Assembly: GCA_905221605.1 (NCBI GenBank)
Contig: CAJNDS010001136.1
Location: 783,939-803,938 of the forward strand
Length of the DNA: 20,000 bases
Reading direction: 5' to 3'
DNA from: Symbiodinium natans
Taxonomy: Eukaryota > Sar > Dinophyceae > Suessiales > Symbiodiniaceae
The notes under the pieces are model-generated. The model did not search any database and had not been told where the DNA came from. It was given only the letters and a program-made list of their open reading frames with translations. This document shows positions 7,438 through 15,016 of this stretch, piece by piece. A program made the translations under genes and the position numbers. Each line of letters starts with the position of its first letter. Position 1 is the first letter of the stretch.

Positions 7438-7721
7438 TGTTGAAGTTCAAGTTCGAGGTGTAAAACCCGCTCTTTGAGGCTGCATATCAACATCTTGTCC
7501 TGCTGTCGGGCATGAGCTTGTCGCAACCGCCGGACTTTTCTCAACTCACGGTTCCATGAGCTCTCCGTAACCTGCATGGCTTGGGCCATCTGCGCGATCT
7601 CTGTGCATGGGAAGCCTACACTCTGACCGCCGGGATGCCTTGAGCATACGGCAGCCCGAAAGTGCAAGTTGAGAGATTGCTGCTGACTGGTGCTTGAAGC
7701 AAAGAGGCGCTGCAAAACACC
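7438..7721 (-). pseudogene. Truncated duplicate of the bZIP-like gene's N-terminal part
   Basis: By eye identical over all 284 bases to 8310-8593, at an offset of 872 bp and with no gaps. It encodes the same first 93 residues as the full frame (from Gln-Arg-Leu-Phe to the end of the zipper core), then runs into about 15 unrelated residues read from the CCCTAAA array and stops. It lacks the C-terminal 170 residues, so it is broken as a gene. It lies downstream of the intact copy on the same strand. Perfect identity implies a very recent event, gene conversion, or an assembly duplication. Confidence 0.75.
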
Positions 7722-7726
7722 CCCCG

Positions 7727-7757
7727 TTTCGCAGACCGCAGGGCGAGGCCTGCGAAA
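7727..7757 (-). other. Hairpin downstream of the bZIP-like frame
   Basis: TTTCGCAG (7727-7734) and CTGCGAAA (7750-7757) form an 8-bp perfect stem with a 15-base loop, just beyond the minus-strand stop at 7790. It could be a 3'-end RNA structure or chance. Confidence 0.4.
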
Positions 7758-7789
7758 TCACTTGCAGTGCATCATCAGCTCCCGCCGCC

Positions 7790-8587
7790 CTAGCCACCAG
7801 CGCTGGCCTCAGATCTTTCCATCGAAAGGCCTTCTTGTTCCTCACTATCACTATCGGATCCTATGTAGAACTCGCCGTGCTGTCTTGCGCTACCGTCCCA
7901 TCCGTCTCCATACATGTTGTAGTAAAAGCTCTCGAGGAATGGAGATGATGCTTCCGTCAGTGACATCGCGGCTTCCTTCCATGTCCACAGGTTATCACGC
8001 AGAGGTTGCACCAGGTACGTCTGCCCATGTCGGCGGACATCCTGCGTCACAGTCTGAACCCCAGAGCTCCGTACCGAAGGTGCTTCGGCTTGCTTTCGCT
8101 TCAGAACGGCTGACTCTTGTGATGCAGGTGTACCTCGGCAAGCGACTGATTCCGGAGCGATTGCTTGCGTGTGTTCATAATCCATCATCTGGAGTGTCCT
8201 CCTGCCTCCCCCCGGCACACCTCGTCCTCGTCCAACATTCAATCTCACGCTGTCTATGTCGCCATTGCCCACCACCCCTGTCTCAGCGTGAGCCACAAGG
8301 CTCTTAACCTGTTGAAGTTCAAGTTCGAGGTGTAAAACCCGCTCTTTGAGGCTGCATATCAACATCTTGTCCTGCTGTCGGGCATGAGCTTGTCGCAACC
8401 GCCGGACTTTTCTCAACTCACGGTTCCATGAGCTCTCCGTAACCTGCATGGCTTGGGCCATCTGCGCGATCTCTGTGCATGGGAAGCCTACACTCTGACC
8501 GCCGGGATGCCTTGAGCATACGGCAGCCCGAAAGTGCAAGTTGAGAGATTGCTGCTGACTGGTGCTTGAAGCAAAGAGGCGCTGCAA
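7790..8587 (-). CDS. bZIP-like coiled-coil protein, start uncertain
   Basis: The longest non-repetitive reading frame, 265 codons. It begins at TTG, not ATG, after an upstream TGA at 8612-8614. The first in-frame ATG is codon 43 (8459-8461), leaving 223 residues. TTTTGCAG just before codon 3 could instead be a splice acceptor, with the true start on an upstream exon. Residues 56-74 are basic. Residues 77-98 form a regular heptad zipper (I77, L80, V84, L87, L91, V94, V98), as in bZIP transcription factors, which bind DNA as dimers in the nucleus. Counting from the zipper, the invariant bZIP Asn would fall at Arg62, while the conserved Arg is present at 70. Residues 120-200 are probably disordered. 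The tail has an aromatic stretch (FLESFYYNMYGDGW) and an acidic run (GSDSDSEEQE), possibly an activation region. A plain coiled-coil protein or decayed gene cannot be excluded. An overlapping plus-strand frame is a shadow. Confidence 0.5.
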   Translation of the reverse strand: MQRLFASSTSQQQSLNLHFRAAVCSRHPGGQSVGFPCTEIAQMAQAMQVTESSWNRELRKVRRLRQAHARQQDKMLICSLKERVLHLELELQQVKSLVAHAETGVVGNGDIDSVRLNVGRGRGVPGGGRRTLQMMDYEHTQAIAPESVACRGTPASQESAVLKRKQAEAPSVRSSGVQTVTQDVRRHGQTYLVQPLRDNLWTWKEAAMSLTEASSPFLESFYYNMYGDGWDGSARQHGEFYIGSDSDSEEQEGLSMERSEASAGG

Positions 8588-8593
8588 AACACC
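8310..8593 (-). repeat. Copy 2 of the 284-bp direct duplication
   Basis: This is the N-terminal part of the bZIP-like frame, identical to 7438-7721. Homology ends six bases upstream of the TTG codon, and the flanks on both sides differ between the copies apart from a few bases. Confidence 0.85.
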
Positions 8594-8785
8594 TTTTTTG
8601 GGCCAGTGTACTCAGCAACTAGGGACCCTAAACCCTGAAGCATATGCACTTCCATGCCAGGGCACCGTTAGAAAGTACTGGTTCTTAGTAGGGAATGAGG
8701 GTTCAGGGTTTAGGGTTGTGGATGTGGGAATGAGGTACCCTATAAAACCCCTTCAAGGGCATACATGGGTGATTTGGGGTACCAT
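8594..8785. other. Spacer with a short telomere-like pair
   Basis: Short CCCTAAA stretch at 8626-8640 and TTTAGGG at 8700-8716. Nearby are GAGGTACCCTATAAAACC (8732-8749) and GGGGTACC, similar to other GGTACC-type repeats here. No supported gene. Confidence 0.4.
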
Positions 8786-9058
8786 CTAATTCCTTCTTTC
8801 CAGAACTCGTAGGCTACCAAGTTTTTCCAGGATTTCCAATGGGCCTGATTTATTCAGTCCGTGTTGGCAAGAATTCCCTAACCCTGTTCTTTTGTGGGTG
8901 CTGGGTTCTTGGTGGCACGAAATTACGACAATGGTGAACAAGCCTGTCCCGTAACGATTCTGGCGCCACCTTCTTCTTGAGGTCTTATCACCTATCGAGT
9001 CTTTGAATGACCCAGCTCTTCCCTGGAGCTCTATAGCCTTAAACCCGAAGCCCACCAT
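8786..9058 (-). CDS. Hypothetical 90-aa ORF
   Basis: Begins at a true ATG (9056-9058 on the minus strand) and ends at a stop near 8786. It lies in sequence without telomere units. It is rich in Arg, Lys, Gly and Ser and ends GPLEILEKLGSLRVLERRN. There is one weakly hydrophobic patch (GLFTIVVISC) and no recognised domain. Length and composition fit either a small unknown protein or chance. Confidence 0.2.
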   Translation of the reverse strand: MVGFGFKAIELQGRAGSFKDSIGDKTSRRRWRQNRYGTGLFTIVVISCHQEPSTHKRTGLGNSCQHGLNKSGPLEILEKLGSLRVLERRN

Positions 9059-9060
9059 CC

Positions 9061-9648
9061 TTGTCGTTAGATATGAACTTCAGTTAGAACCTGCCCTGTT
9101 AGCTAACCAACTTGGCTGGAATCCAAGCGTTTAAACCATACTCAGCCGCACCGGCCAAGGACAGAAATAGCTCGATGCTCAGTTGACTGCTGCAAGTACC
9201 AATTCCGGTCTTGACTTGTGGTTTTTTCGTTACAAGGGCCGCCAATAAGGCACCCTATTTTCGGAAACCACCATCTATGGACTGCGTGCAGGAGTTACCC
9301 TAAGCTATAAGCAGCAGGGCTTGCCTGAACCCTAACCCTAAACCCTAGACCTTCAAGAGGGGTTCATAGGTTCGTCAAGGACCCAAAAAGGTTGGAAGCA
9401 CAGAAGCCCTGAACTCCTAATCCTAACTCCCTGAAGCCCTGAAATCCTTAGAAACTGCCGTTAGACAGCCAACAACCCCAAACCCTAAACCCTACTAAAG
9501 GGCCTTTTAGGGGGTTAGAGTATATAATAATGCCCATAGTCAACCCCAAACCCCAAACCCTAAACCCCAATCCCTAAAACCCTAAACCCTAAACCGCTTC
9601 CGAAGCCTTGCGTAGAGAGCTGTTATGCCCTACAACCTCCCAAAAAAT
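9061..9648. other. Unassigned spacer
   Basis: No supported gene. CCCTAAA-like units lie at 9329-9345, 9478-9492 and 9543-9596. CTATTTTCGGAAAC at 9255-9268 is found in reverse complement at 18551-18564, as part of a longer imperfect match. Confidence 0.45.
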
Positions 9649-9727
9649 GTAGGGTTTTGGGTTTAGGGTTTAGGGTTTAGGGTTTAGGGTTTAGGGTTTA
9701 GGGTTTAGGGTTTAGGGTTTAGGGTTT
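9649..9727 (+). repeat. Telomere-type array (TTTAGGG), about 11 copies
   Basis: Clean heptamers, separated by only 52 bp from the C-rich units ending at 9596, so this is a short cassette. Confidence 0.95.
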
Positions 9728-10230
9728 GTTCTTTGGATTAGAAGGCAGGCTTTCCCCCATAACCCCCCTAAAAATGGTATATTTCCTACGTTCCTTATTT
9801 GTGTTTAGAAGGGACCCTATGCGCAAGTAACTTCAAAGGTTTGTAAAATTTTAGGGCCAACCCAGATTATACCTCATAACCACCCTAAGAAGGCCCTTCA
9901 CAGGGTTGATTGTGGGGGTGATCAGGGCTCAGGGCCCACCCCGGGAAGAATCCAAAAGATGGAGCCCCCAAATCTAGTACTGTACCCTAGACTACTATGG
10001 GACATTCTGCCCCTAAACCCGTAACCCTAAACCCTAAACCCCAAATACCACCCTAAACTACTACTATTGGGCCACTCTTCGGAACCGCTTAGGGGATCTA
10101 CTCTTTGGATCCTTCCCGGGGTCTGGGACTCTCTTTTGTGTGCCGCTGTGGCTCGAAGTGAAACGCTGACAGGGCCACAGGCTCCATCTGACAGGCCTGC
10201 ACAGGGGTAACCTAACCGCCCTAGGACCCA
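9728..10230. other. Unassigned spacer
   Basis: No supported gene. CCCTAAA units at 10012-10042. Several short AT-rich pieces resemble the family A borders (CATAACCACCCTAAGAAGG near 9877, CTACTATGGG near 10003). Confidence 0.4.
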
Positions 10231-10289
10231 GAGTAGGTCCTTTTCCCTTTTTAGGGTTTATAGCCCCCTTTAAACCAAGAATGGCACCC
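10231..10289 (+). repeat. Family B short hairpin element, copy 1
   Basis: Starts GAGTAGGTCCTTTTCCCTTT, has AGGGTTTA in the middle, and ends TTTAAACCAAGAATGGCACC. Its layout matches 13114-13189 and 15755-15835. Confidence 0.55.
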
Positions 10290-10672
10290 GCTTCATTCCT
10301 AGGCTACTTTTGGGTCGAGCGCCCCTCCCCACCCCCGTCACAGTGTTTGAGGGTGTTGACTTGTGGGGGTTAGGGTTGAGGCTTCCCCAGTATAATCCCC
10401 GGATTAAGGGTTTTCAGGGCCAACTTCAGGAATCATCCACATCATCGCTTTTCGAAGCCCTGTGTGAAACACAGCGTTGCCCCCCCAGAAGCCCTAAATG
10501 TCCCTTAGAGAGGAGCCCAAATACTTGCAATGTTTCCTCGCCCTTCTCACCCCCCACCCCCCATAGACAACATCATGATGGTGTTGGTGTCGCCCTCAGG
10601 AGCAGGAGCTAGGCGACTGGAATGATAGTAAACATGAAGACCCGCCACCCATCAAAAAACCGTCAGTTGATA
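10290..10672. other. Unassigned spacer
   Basis: A plus-strand frame at 10310-10612 (100 codons) begins at TTG and has no recognisable features; I do not call it a gene. No telomere tract. Confidence 0.4.
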
Positions 10673-10674
10673 GG

Positions 10675-10715
10675 ATTTAGGGTTTAGGGTTTAGGGTTTA
10701 TGGTTTAGGGTTTCG
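10675..10715 (+). repeat. TTTAGGG tract
   Basis: About six units, the last ones degenerate (TTTATGG, TTTCGGG). Confidence 0.9.
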
Positions 10716-11470
10716 GGTTTATATACAAGCATCGAAACATGCCTCCAACTCACGCCTGTTGTCACACCTCCGGCTTCTGGCGCCCGGTTTTGATGGCACT
10801 AAGCTCACGGCAAGCAGCAACCCCATAAGCCCAAAGGCTTAAAAACCCTATCCCTAAACCCTGAAATCCTGAATTCCACACCCCGAAAACCGCACAAGGC
10901 GTCATGTTTCCGGACCTGTCACTGCCGTTTGTGGAGGTGGGCTGGAGCGGATCGAGCTCTTAGGTTTCAAGGTTTCTTCGCAGCTCTTTTGGGGCAGCAG
11001 CACCCATTGCACAGTTTGTTCGGGGCCGGGAGATTTGAGAAAGGTGTTTGGACCTTGGCCGTTGCGGATTCAAACCCTAAACCCTAACCCCAAGTGGCTT
11101 CTCTCGGAGTTCAAACCGAAGGGAGTCCTAGGTAGAAGGCGACACTCATCTTCAATTTGAAATTCTCAGGAAAACTATGATTCAAGAAAAATTCCTTCAC
11201 TTCATTAAGGGGGCTCCCTAGGGGAGCATGGAAACCGAGAACCAATCCCTACACCCTAAACCCAAGTCAAGACCGCGACAAAGGGTCTTGGAATATTCTT
11301 TGGGTTGGAAGACCTGGTGGCTTCAGCAAGTTCCGGCTAAGGGCAGGTGAGAATTTCGCGCATGTTGTAGGGCCTTACAGGGTTCTCACGCATTAGATCT
11401 GTAGAGTCATTGCACTCAACATGCATCCGAAAGAGAAAAGATAGTCAGAAGCCCCCTGGAGCAGTCACTA
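10716..11470. other. Spacer with one coding-looking island
   Basis: From 10892 a plus frame reads AQGVMFPDLSLPFVEVGWSG, then SSS and TAG at 10961-10963; its ATG is at 10904, giving only 19 residues. CCCTAAA units at 10850-10862, 11073-11092 and 11251-11262 are short. No other feature is supported. Confidence 0.3.
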
Positions 11471-11567
11471 CTCCCCAGGATTCTCTACTATTTGCTTACG
11501 AACCCCCCCAAAACATTCAGGTAATCATCCCTATATTACCCTTCTACGCAATGCTCCCCAGGGTTCT
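11471..11567 (+). mobile_element. Family A element, copy 2, between 14-bp near-direct repeats
   Basis: The core 11485-11543 shares both ends with 5359-5411. It is flanked by CTCCCCAGGATTCT (11471-11484) and CTCCCCAGGGTTCT (11554-11567), 13 of 14 bases identical, as a target-site duplication would be. If so, this is a very short non-autonomous insertion. The other copy lacks obvious flanking repeats. Confidence 0.45.
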
Positions 11568-11731
11568 TTAGGGTTTAGGGTTTAGTTTTTAGGGTTTAGG
11601 GTTTAGCTTTTAGGGTTTCTGAGTTAGAGGAGATGCTTGGGTAGTTGCGGGAGTCGAGGCGCTATGGAAGCCACAGTTGCTGCAACCTGGCCGCTGAGGG
11701 TTTGGGTTTAGGGTTTAAGGTTTAGGGTTTA
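11568..11731 (+). repeat. TTTAGGG tracts around an 80-bp island
   Basis: Units at 11568-11612 and 11697-11731. Two plus frames are open across the island between them, one starting MEATVAATWPLR; neither is preferred. Confidence 0.7.
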
Positions 11732-12102
11732 GGAGATTCACGAGGCTTCGGGGTTTGGGGGTTTTGTTTGGTGTGCTCTGGCCACTTCGGGTGTTTGAAT
11801 GTGGCGGTTAAAGACCCGAAAGCCCAAAACCCTGTCGGACCTAAGTGCCATGAACAGATCTGGCTGCCCTCATCAATCAAGGCATTCCTGGCGTTGGTAC
11901 CTCGCACCAGTTGTCTTTCGCTGACAACCCCAATTTCCAACTGGCCACTTCCCTAAATATGGTGCCTTTTGGGGTCCTTACTATACGGCGGCCCCTCTTA
12001 TTAGGGCACCCAAAAAGTCTCCGTAATTCAGAGAACTGACCACTGAGCTTTGGCGCCGCGACGAAGTTCTCTGAGTTTGGGGGGCGAAGCCAAAGGACAT
12101 GA
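11732..12102. other. Unassigned spacer with a hairpin
   Basis: Overlapping open frames on both strands (62 codons plus, 72 codons minus) cover 11722-11956. The minus frame begins at TTG. Neither is recognisable. AATTCAGAGAACT (12025-12037) and AGTTCTCTGAGTT (12065-12077) form a 13-bp inverted repeat with one mismatch. Confidence 0.4.
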
Positions 12103-12137
12103 ACCCTAAACCCTAAACCCTAAACCCCCCCCCCCCC
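12103..12137 (-). repeat. CCCTAAA units ending in poly(C)13
   Basis: Three heptamers followed by thirteen C residues at 12125-12137. Confidence 0.9.
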
Positions 12138-12223
12138 ATTACACCCTTAATCCTCAACCCTCAACCCCAAGCTAAGACTTCCGGATCCTTCACTGTAGGG
12201 CTGGCTTCCCTAAGTGCTTGTGG

Positions 12224-12313
12224 ACCCTAAACCCTAAACCCTAAACCCTAAACCCTAAACCCTAAACCCTAAACCCTAAACCCTAAACCCTAAACCCTAA
12301 ACCCTAAACCCTA
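12224..12313 (-). repeat. Telomere-type array (CCCTAAA), about 13 copies
   Basis: Perfect heptamers, the left arm of the cassette with island 12314-12410. Confidence 0.95.
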
Positions 12314-12410
12314 GTTGAGCACCTAGGCCCAGAGCCCCCATCGCCCCAAAGAATTGCAAGCCGAGGCAGGCGCCAACGGAGGCTCAGTTGGCGCAGGAGG
12401 GAAGGGATAA
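12314..12410 (+). other. Cassette island, possible coding fragment
   Basis: 97 bp between clean C-rich and G-rich arrays. One plus frame reads AQSPHRPKELQAEAGANGGS, then VGAGGKG and TAA. A second plus frame, Arg-rich, is also open, so coding is not established. Confidence 0.25.
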
Positions 12411-12525
12411 GGGTTTAGGGTTCAGGGTTCAGGGTTTAGGGTTTAGGGTTTAGGGTTTAGGGTTTAGGGTTTAGGGTGTCGGGTCTAGGGTTTAGGGTGT
12501 CGTGTTTAGGGTTCAGGGTTTAGGG
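12411..12525 (+). repeat. TTTAGGG tract with variants
   Basis: Clean units at 12430-12477 with TTCAGGG and TGTCGGG variants at the borders. The right arm of the cassette. Confidence 0.9.
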
Positions 12526-12624
12526 CCACTTGCGTGGAGCATCGGCCCTCGAACTCTTCACCCGGGGCATGATGGTGGCCCCAGGCCGACATGTGCTGCA
12601 TCATCAGCATCAGCGGGCCCTCTG

Positions 12625-13111
12625 CTGGGCCTCAATATGGGCTATAAGGCGGGAGCATCATCAGCACCAGCTGGCCCCTTGCAAGGGGCCAGGACGGGAG
12701 CATCATCAGCATCAGCTGGCCTCTTGCTGGGCCTCAAGGGGCTAGGATGGGAGCATCATCAGATCCGCTGGCCTTTGCTGGGCATCATCAGCATCACCTG
12801 GCCCAGCAAAGGCTCGGATGGGAGTGCATCAGCATCAGCTGGCTGTGCTGGGCCTGACAGGATGGTCCTGGCGTTGGCAGGGGCCGTGAAACCTCCTGTT
12901 GCTGATGATGCTCCAGAGGCCCCAAGCCGAGCATCATCCCCTTGCTGGTCGATTGTGGAGGGGCCAGCATGATGCGGTTGTCTGAGGCACAGCAAGTGGC
13001 CAGCTGATGCTGATGATGCTCCCGTCCTGGACCCCGCAAGCCCAGCAAAGGGCCAGCTGCTGGCACCCGCAAAGGTCCCCGGCCCAGACGTCCTGGCACC
13101 TTGAGGCCCAG
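12625..13111. mobile_element. Foldback minisatellite (CATCATCAGCATCAGCTGG units)
   Basis: The left half has several direct units built on GGGAGCATCATCAGCATCAG plus CTGGCC. The right half carries the same unit inverted. A perfect 33-base inverted repeat joins 12689-12721 to 12998-13030, and an outer 11-base pair joins 12625-12635 to 13101-13111. The Ala/Ser/Gly-rich open frames here (for example 12502-12972 plus) are translations of the repeat. A family B element follows at 13114. Confidence 0.6.
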
Positions 13112-13113
13112 TA

Positions 13114-13189
13114 GAGTAGGCCCATGTTTCCCTTTTTTTCAGGGTTTAGGTTCCCTTTTACGCCCCATTACACCAAAAAAGGGCACCCT
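13114..13189 (+). repeat. Family B short hairpin element, copy 2
   Basis: Begins GAGTAGGCCCATGTTTCCC and ends CCAAAAAAGGGCACCCT. CCCTTTTTT (13130-13138) can pair with AAAAAAGGG (13175-13183). Confidence 0.55.
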
Positions 13190-13438
13190 TCGCATGCCTT
13201 GGATGTAGGAAGGTTCCCAGAGGTCGAGACTGCGGACTGAACGAAGTTCCGAGGGCGAGGTGAGAAAATGAGGCGGGTTGGATTCACTGTTTAGTTTTTA
13301 GGGTTTAGGGTTAAAGGTTTAGGGTAACCTAGTACCATATATAGCATTTACAATGGTGACCCCAAAGGGATCAGTTTAGAGAAATGACCATGTAGCACGT
13401 GCGGTGCGAGGCTGGACGCTTCATGCTGCGTGGCTTGG
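13190..13438. other. Unassigned spacer
   Basis: No supported gene; weak TTTAGGG units at about 13292-13325. Confidence 0.4.
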
Positions 13439-13551
13439 TTTAGGGTTTAGGGTTTAGGGTTTAGGGTTTAGGCTTTAGGCTTTAGGCTTTAGGCTTTAGG
13501 CTTTAGGCTTTAGGCTTTAGGCTTTAGGCTTTAGGCTTTAGGCTTTAGGCT

Positions 13552-13646
<95 letters not shown>

Positions 13647-13648
13647 GG
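13439..13648 (+). repeat. Three homogeneous telomere-variant blocks
   Basis: TTTAGGG x4 (13439-13466), then TTTAGGC x12 (13467-13550), then TTGAGGG x14 (13551-13648), joined in register without a break. A few irregular units follow to about 13662. The Leu-Asn-Pro-Gln-Pro minus-strand frame at 13538-13720 is translated repeat. Confidence 0.97.
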
Positions 13649-13670
13649 TTTGAGTTGAGGGTTGCACGGG

Positions 13671-13739
13671 GTGCGACGGCAGGAGGAGGCCAAGTACGCC
13701 GCCCAGCTGGAGGCCGCCAAGCACAGATTTCTTGGGGGC
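13671..13739 (+). other. Coding-looking island, helical
   Basis: A plus frame reads RRQEEAKYAAQLEAAKHRFL from about 13674, then enters the next TTTAGGG tract. The composition (Ala, Glu, Lys, Arg, Gln) suggests a helix or coiled coil. No start, no splice sites, no family. About 90 bp between two G-rich tracts. Confidence 0.3.
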
Positions 13740-13786
13740 TTAGGGTTTAGGGTTTAGGGTTTAGGGTTTAGGGTTTAGGGTTTAGG
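13740..13786 (+). repeat. Telomere-type array (TTTAGGG), about 6.5 copies
   Basis: Clean heptamers. The next 131 bp, to 13917, is unassigned. Confidence 0.95.
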
Positions 13787-13917
13787 ACCCCCAAAGAGTA
13801 GGATCTCCTTAGAAGAAGGACCCCAGAACAGGTACCCCTCACATCGTACACCCCCTCTTGTCGCCATGACGGTTCGGATTCAAGAGGTTTCGGGCCCTCG
13901 CTGTGCAGTCTCCTGAG

Positions 13918-13987
13918 CCCTAAACCCTAACCCTAAACCCTAAACCCTAAACTGGCCGGCCCTAAACCCTAAACCCTAAACCCTAAA
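13918..13987 (-). repeat. CCCTAAA tract interrupted by GGCCGGCC
   Basis: Heptamers on both sides of ACTGGCCGGCC (13952-13962), with one CCCTAA hexamer. Confidence 0.9.
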
Positions 13988-14158
13988 TATAACAATAATC
14001 AGAATAATAATAATACTAATAATAATGACAATAATAATCAGAATAATCATCAGAATAATAATAATAATAGTAATAATAACAATGCGCATGAGCCTAACGA
14101 GCAAGATGAGACCCAAGCAGAGGGACTTTGGAAGACTTCGGAAACCGTGGTCTCATAA
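13988..14158 (+). other. AAT microsatellite continuing into a coding-looking tail
   Basis: An imperfect AAT triplet run (13991-14083) reads as poly-Asn with Gln, Thr, Asp and His. The same frame continues without interruption into AHEPNEQDETQAEGLWKTSE and ends TVVS TAA (14156-14158). Asn-rich runs next to acidic sequence are common in protist proteins, so this may be an exon fragment. Another plus frame (ATG-less, 14025-14255) is also open. The following 187 bp, to 14345, holds a short CCCTAAA stretch at 14204-14228 and nothing else. Confidence 0.3.
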
Positions 14159-14345
14159 AAGTTTGATGGTGCAAGCTGGGCTGAGATCTCAAGTGGGGCT
14201 CACTACCCTAAACCCTAAACCCCTAAACGAGGTGTTTCCTGCTTTAAGCACCTAGACGCGCTGCTGCGTGATTCGTCCAGCTACTGTATGCGGGCGCGAA
14301 CAGAACCCCTGGCTCCCCCAAACTCCCCACGAACATCCGACACCC

Positions 14346-14419
14346 TCAACCCTAAACCCCAAACCCCAAACCCTAAACCCCAAACCCCAAACCCCAAACC
14401 CTAAACCCTAAACCCTAAA
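14346..14419 (-). repeat. CCCTAAA/CCCCAAA array
   Basis: About ten units with CCCCAAA variants. The left arm of a cassette. Confidence 0.92.
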
Positions 14420-14513
14420 ATCCCGGAGAGCGCGAGGCCATCCGCAACACCGCTCCACCTGCGCCTCCCATCGGCTTGGAGAAGCAGCTCCAGCCTTTTG
14501 GGCCCGTTTGCGG
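14420..14513 (+). other. Coding-looking cassette island
   Basis: 94 bp with one plus frame EREAIRNTAPPAPPIGLEKQ followed by LQPFGPVCG, continuing into the TTTAGGG tract. It is Pro-rich and protein-like, with no start or splice site and no family recognised. Confidence 0.3.
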
Positions 14514-14650
14514 TTTAGGGTTTAGGGGGTCTAGGGTCTGGAGTCAGGGTTTAGGGTTTAGGGTTTAGGGTTTAGGGTTTAGGGTCTAGGGTCTAGGCTC
14601 TGGAGTCTAGGGTTTAGCTCTCAGGGTTGAGGGTTTAGGGTTCAGGGTTG
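14514..14650 (+). repeat. TTTAGGG tract with TCTAGGG variants
   Basis: Clean core at about 14549-14585, with degenerate units on both sides. The right arm of the cassette. Confidence 0.9.
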
Positions 14651-14683
14651 AAGATTGGAGCGCCTGCCCTAGCGGAAGTGGCG

Positions 14684-14938
14684 ATGGTGGGAAGGCAACA
14701 TGTGGTTTTGACCCATGGCTGTCATGGCAATGTCAAAGCAGCCAAAGAGAACCCACTGACATTCGTGGTTTTGTATGAGATGGCTTTCGCATTCCTTTTG
14801 TGCCTTTTCGGTGCCCACTTTCGCCGTCCCGTGCGAAAGGCCTTTCCTATTCATCCTTTTGCCTTGCCTATTTGTCCTTTTCTCTCTCTCTCTCCTCTTG
14901 CTCTGCTGCTTCAGGGGGTTCTGGTGTCACAGGGTTGA
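14684..14938 (+). CDS. Hypothetical ORF with a hydrophobic segment
   Basis: 84 codons from a true ATG to TGA (the same frame is open from a TTG at 14648). Residues of about 24-40, TFVVLYEMAFAFLLCLFGAHF, could span a membrane. The second half translates a polypyrimidine tract (Leu/Ser/Pro) and is probably not coding. Two other plus frames overlap, including a 154-codon ATG frame at 14775-15239 whose hydrophobicity comes from the same T/C-rich DNA. No family recognised. The tract may be the end of an intron. Confidence 0.2.
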   Translation: MVGRQHVVLTHGCHGNVKAAKENPLTFVVLYEMAFAFLLCLFGAHFRRPVRKAFPIHPFALPICPFLSLSPLALLLQGVLVSQG

Positions 14939-15009
14939 ACTGGCAAGCCCTTTGGCCCCGAGGCTTCAGCTGTCTTCACCGCTCCCCTCATTTCAAGCCC
15001 ATGAACCAG
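14915..15009 (+). other. Candidate exon with both splice signals
   Basis: Preceded by a strong polypyrimidine tract (about 14870-14912) and CAG, and followed by CAG|GTAGGC. The 95-nt segment has an open frame, GSGVTGLNWQALWPRGFSCL then HRSPHFKPMNQ. These are the best paired splice signals in the window. The neighbouring exons are not identifiable. Confidence 0.35.
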
Positions 15010-15016
15010 GTAGGCC

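Noticed and set aside
7690-8307. 205-codon plus-strand ORF opposite the bZIP-like frame
   Set aside because: It begins outside any recognisable signal and is Arg/Ser/Pro-rich like an antisense shadow. The minus frame has a regular zipper and acidic tail.
10310-10612. 100-codon plus ORF as a gene
   Set aside because: The start is TTG, composition is unremarkable, and no domain or signals are visible.
12502-13125. Ala/Ser-rich ORFs on both strands
   Set aside because: They translate the CATCATCAGC minisatellite; several frames are open at once.
13439-13648. CRISPR-like array
   Set aside because: Uninterrupted short heptamers with no spacers; it is a telomere-variant satellite.
13538-13720. 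Leu-Asn-Pro-Gln-Pro repeat protein on the minus strand
   Set aside because: Translation of the TTGAGGG and TTTAGGC blocks.
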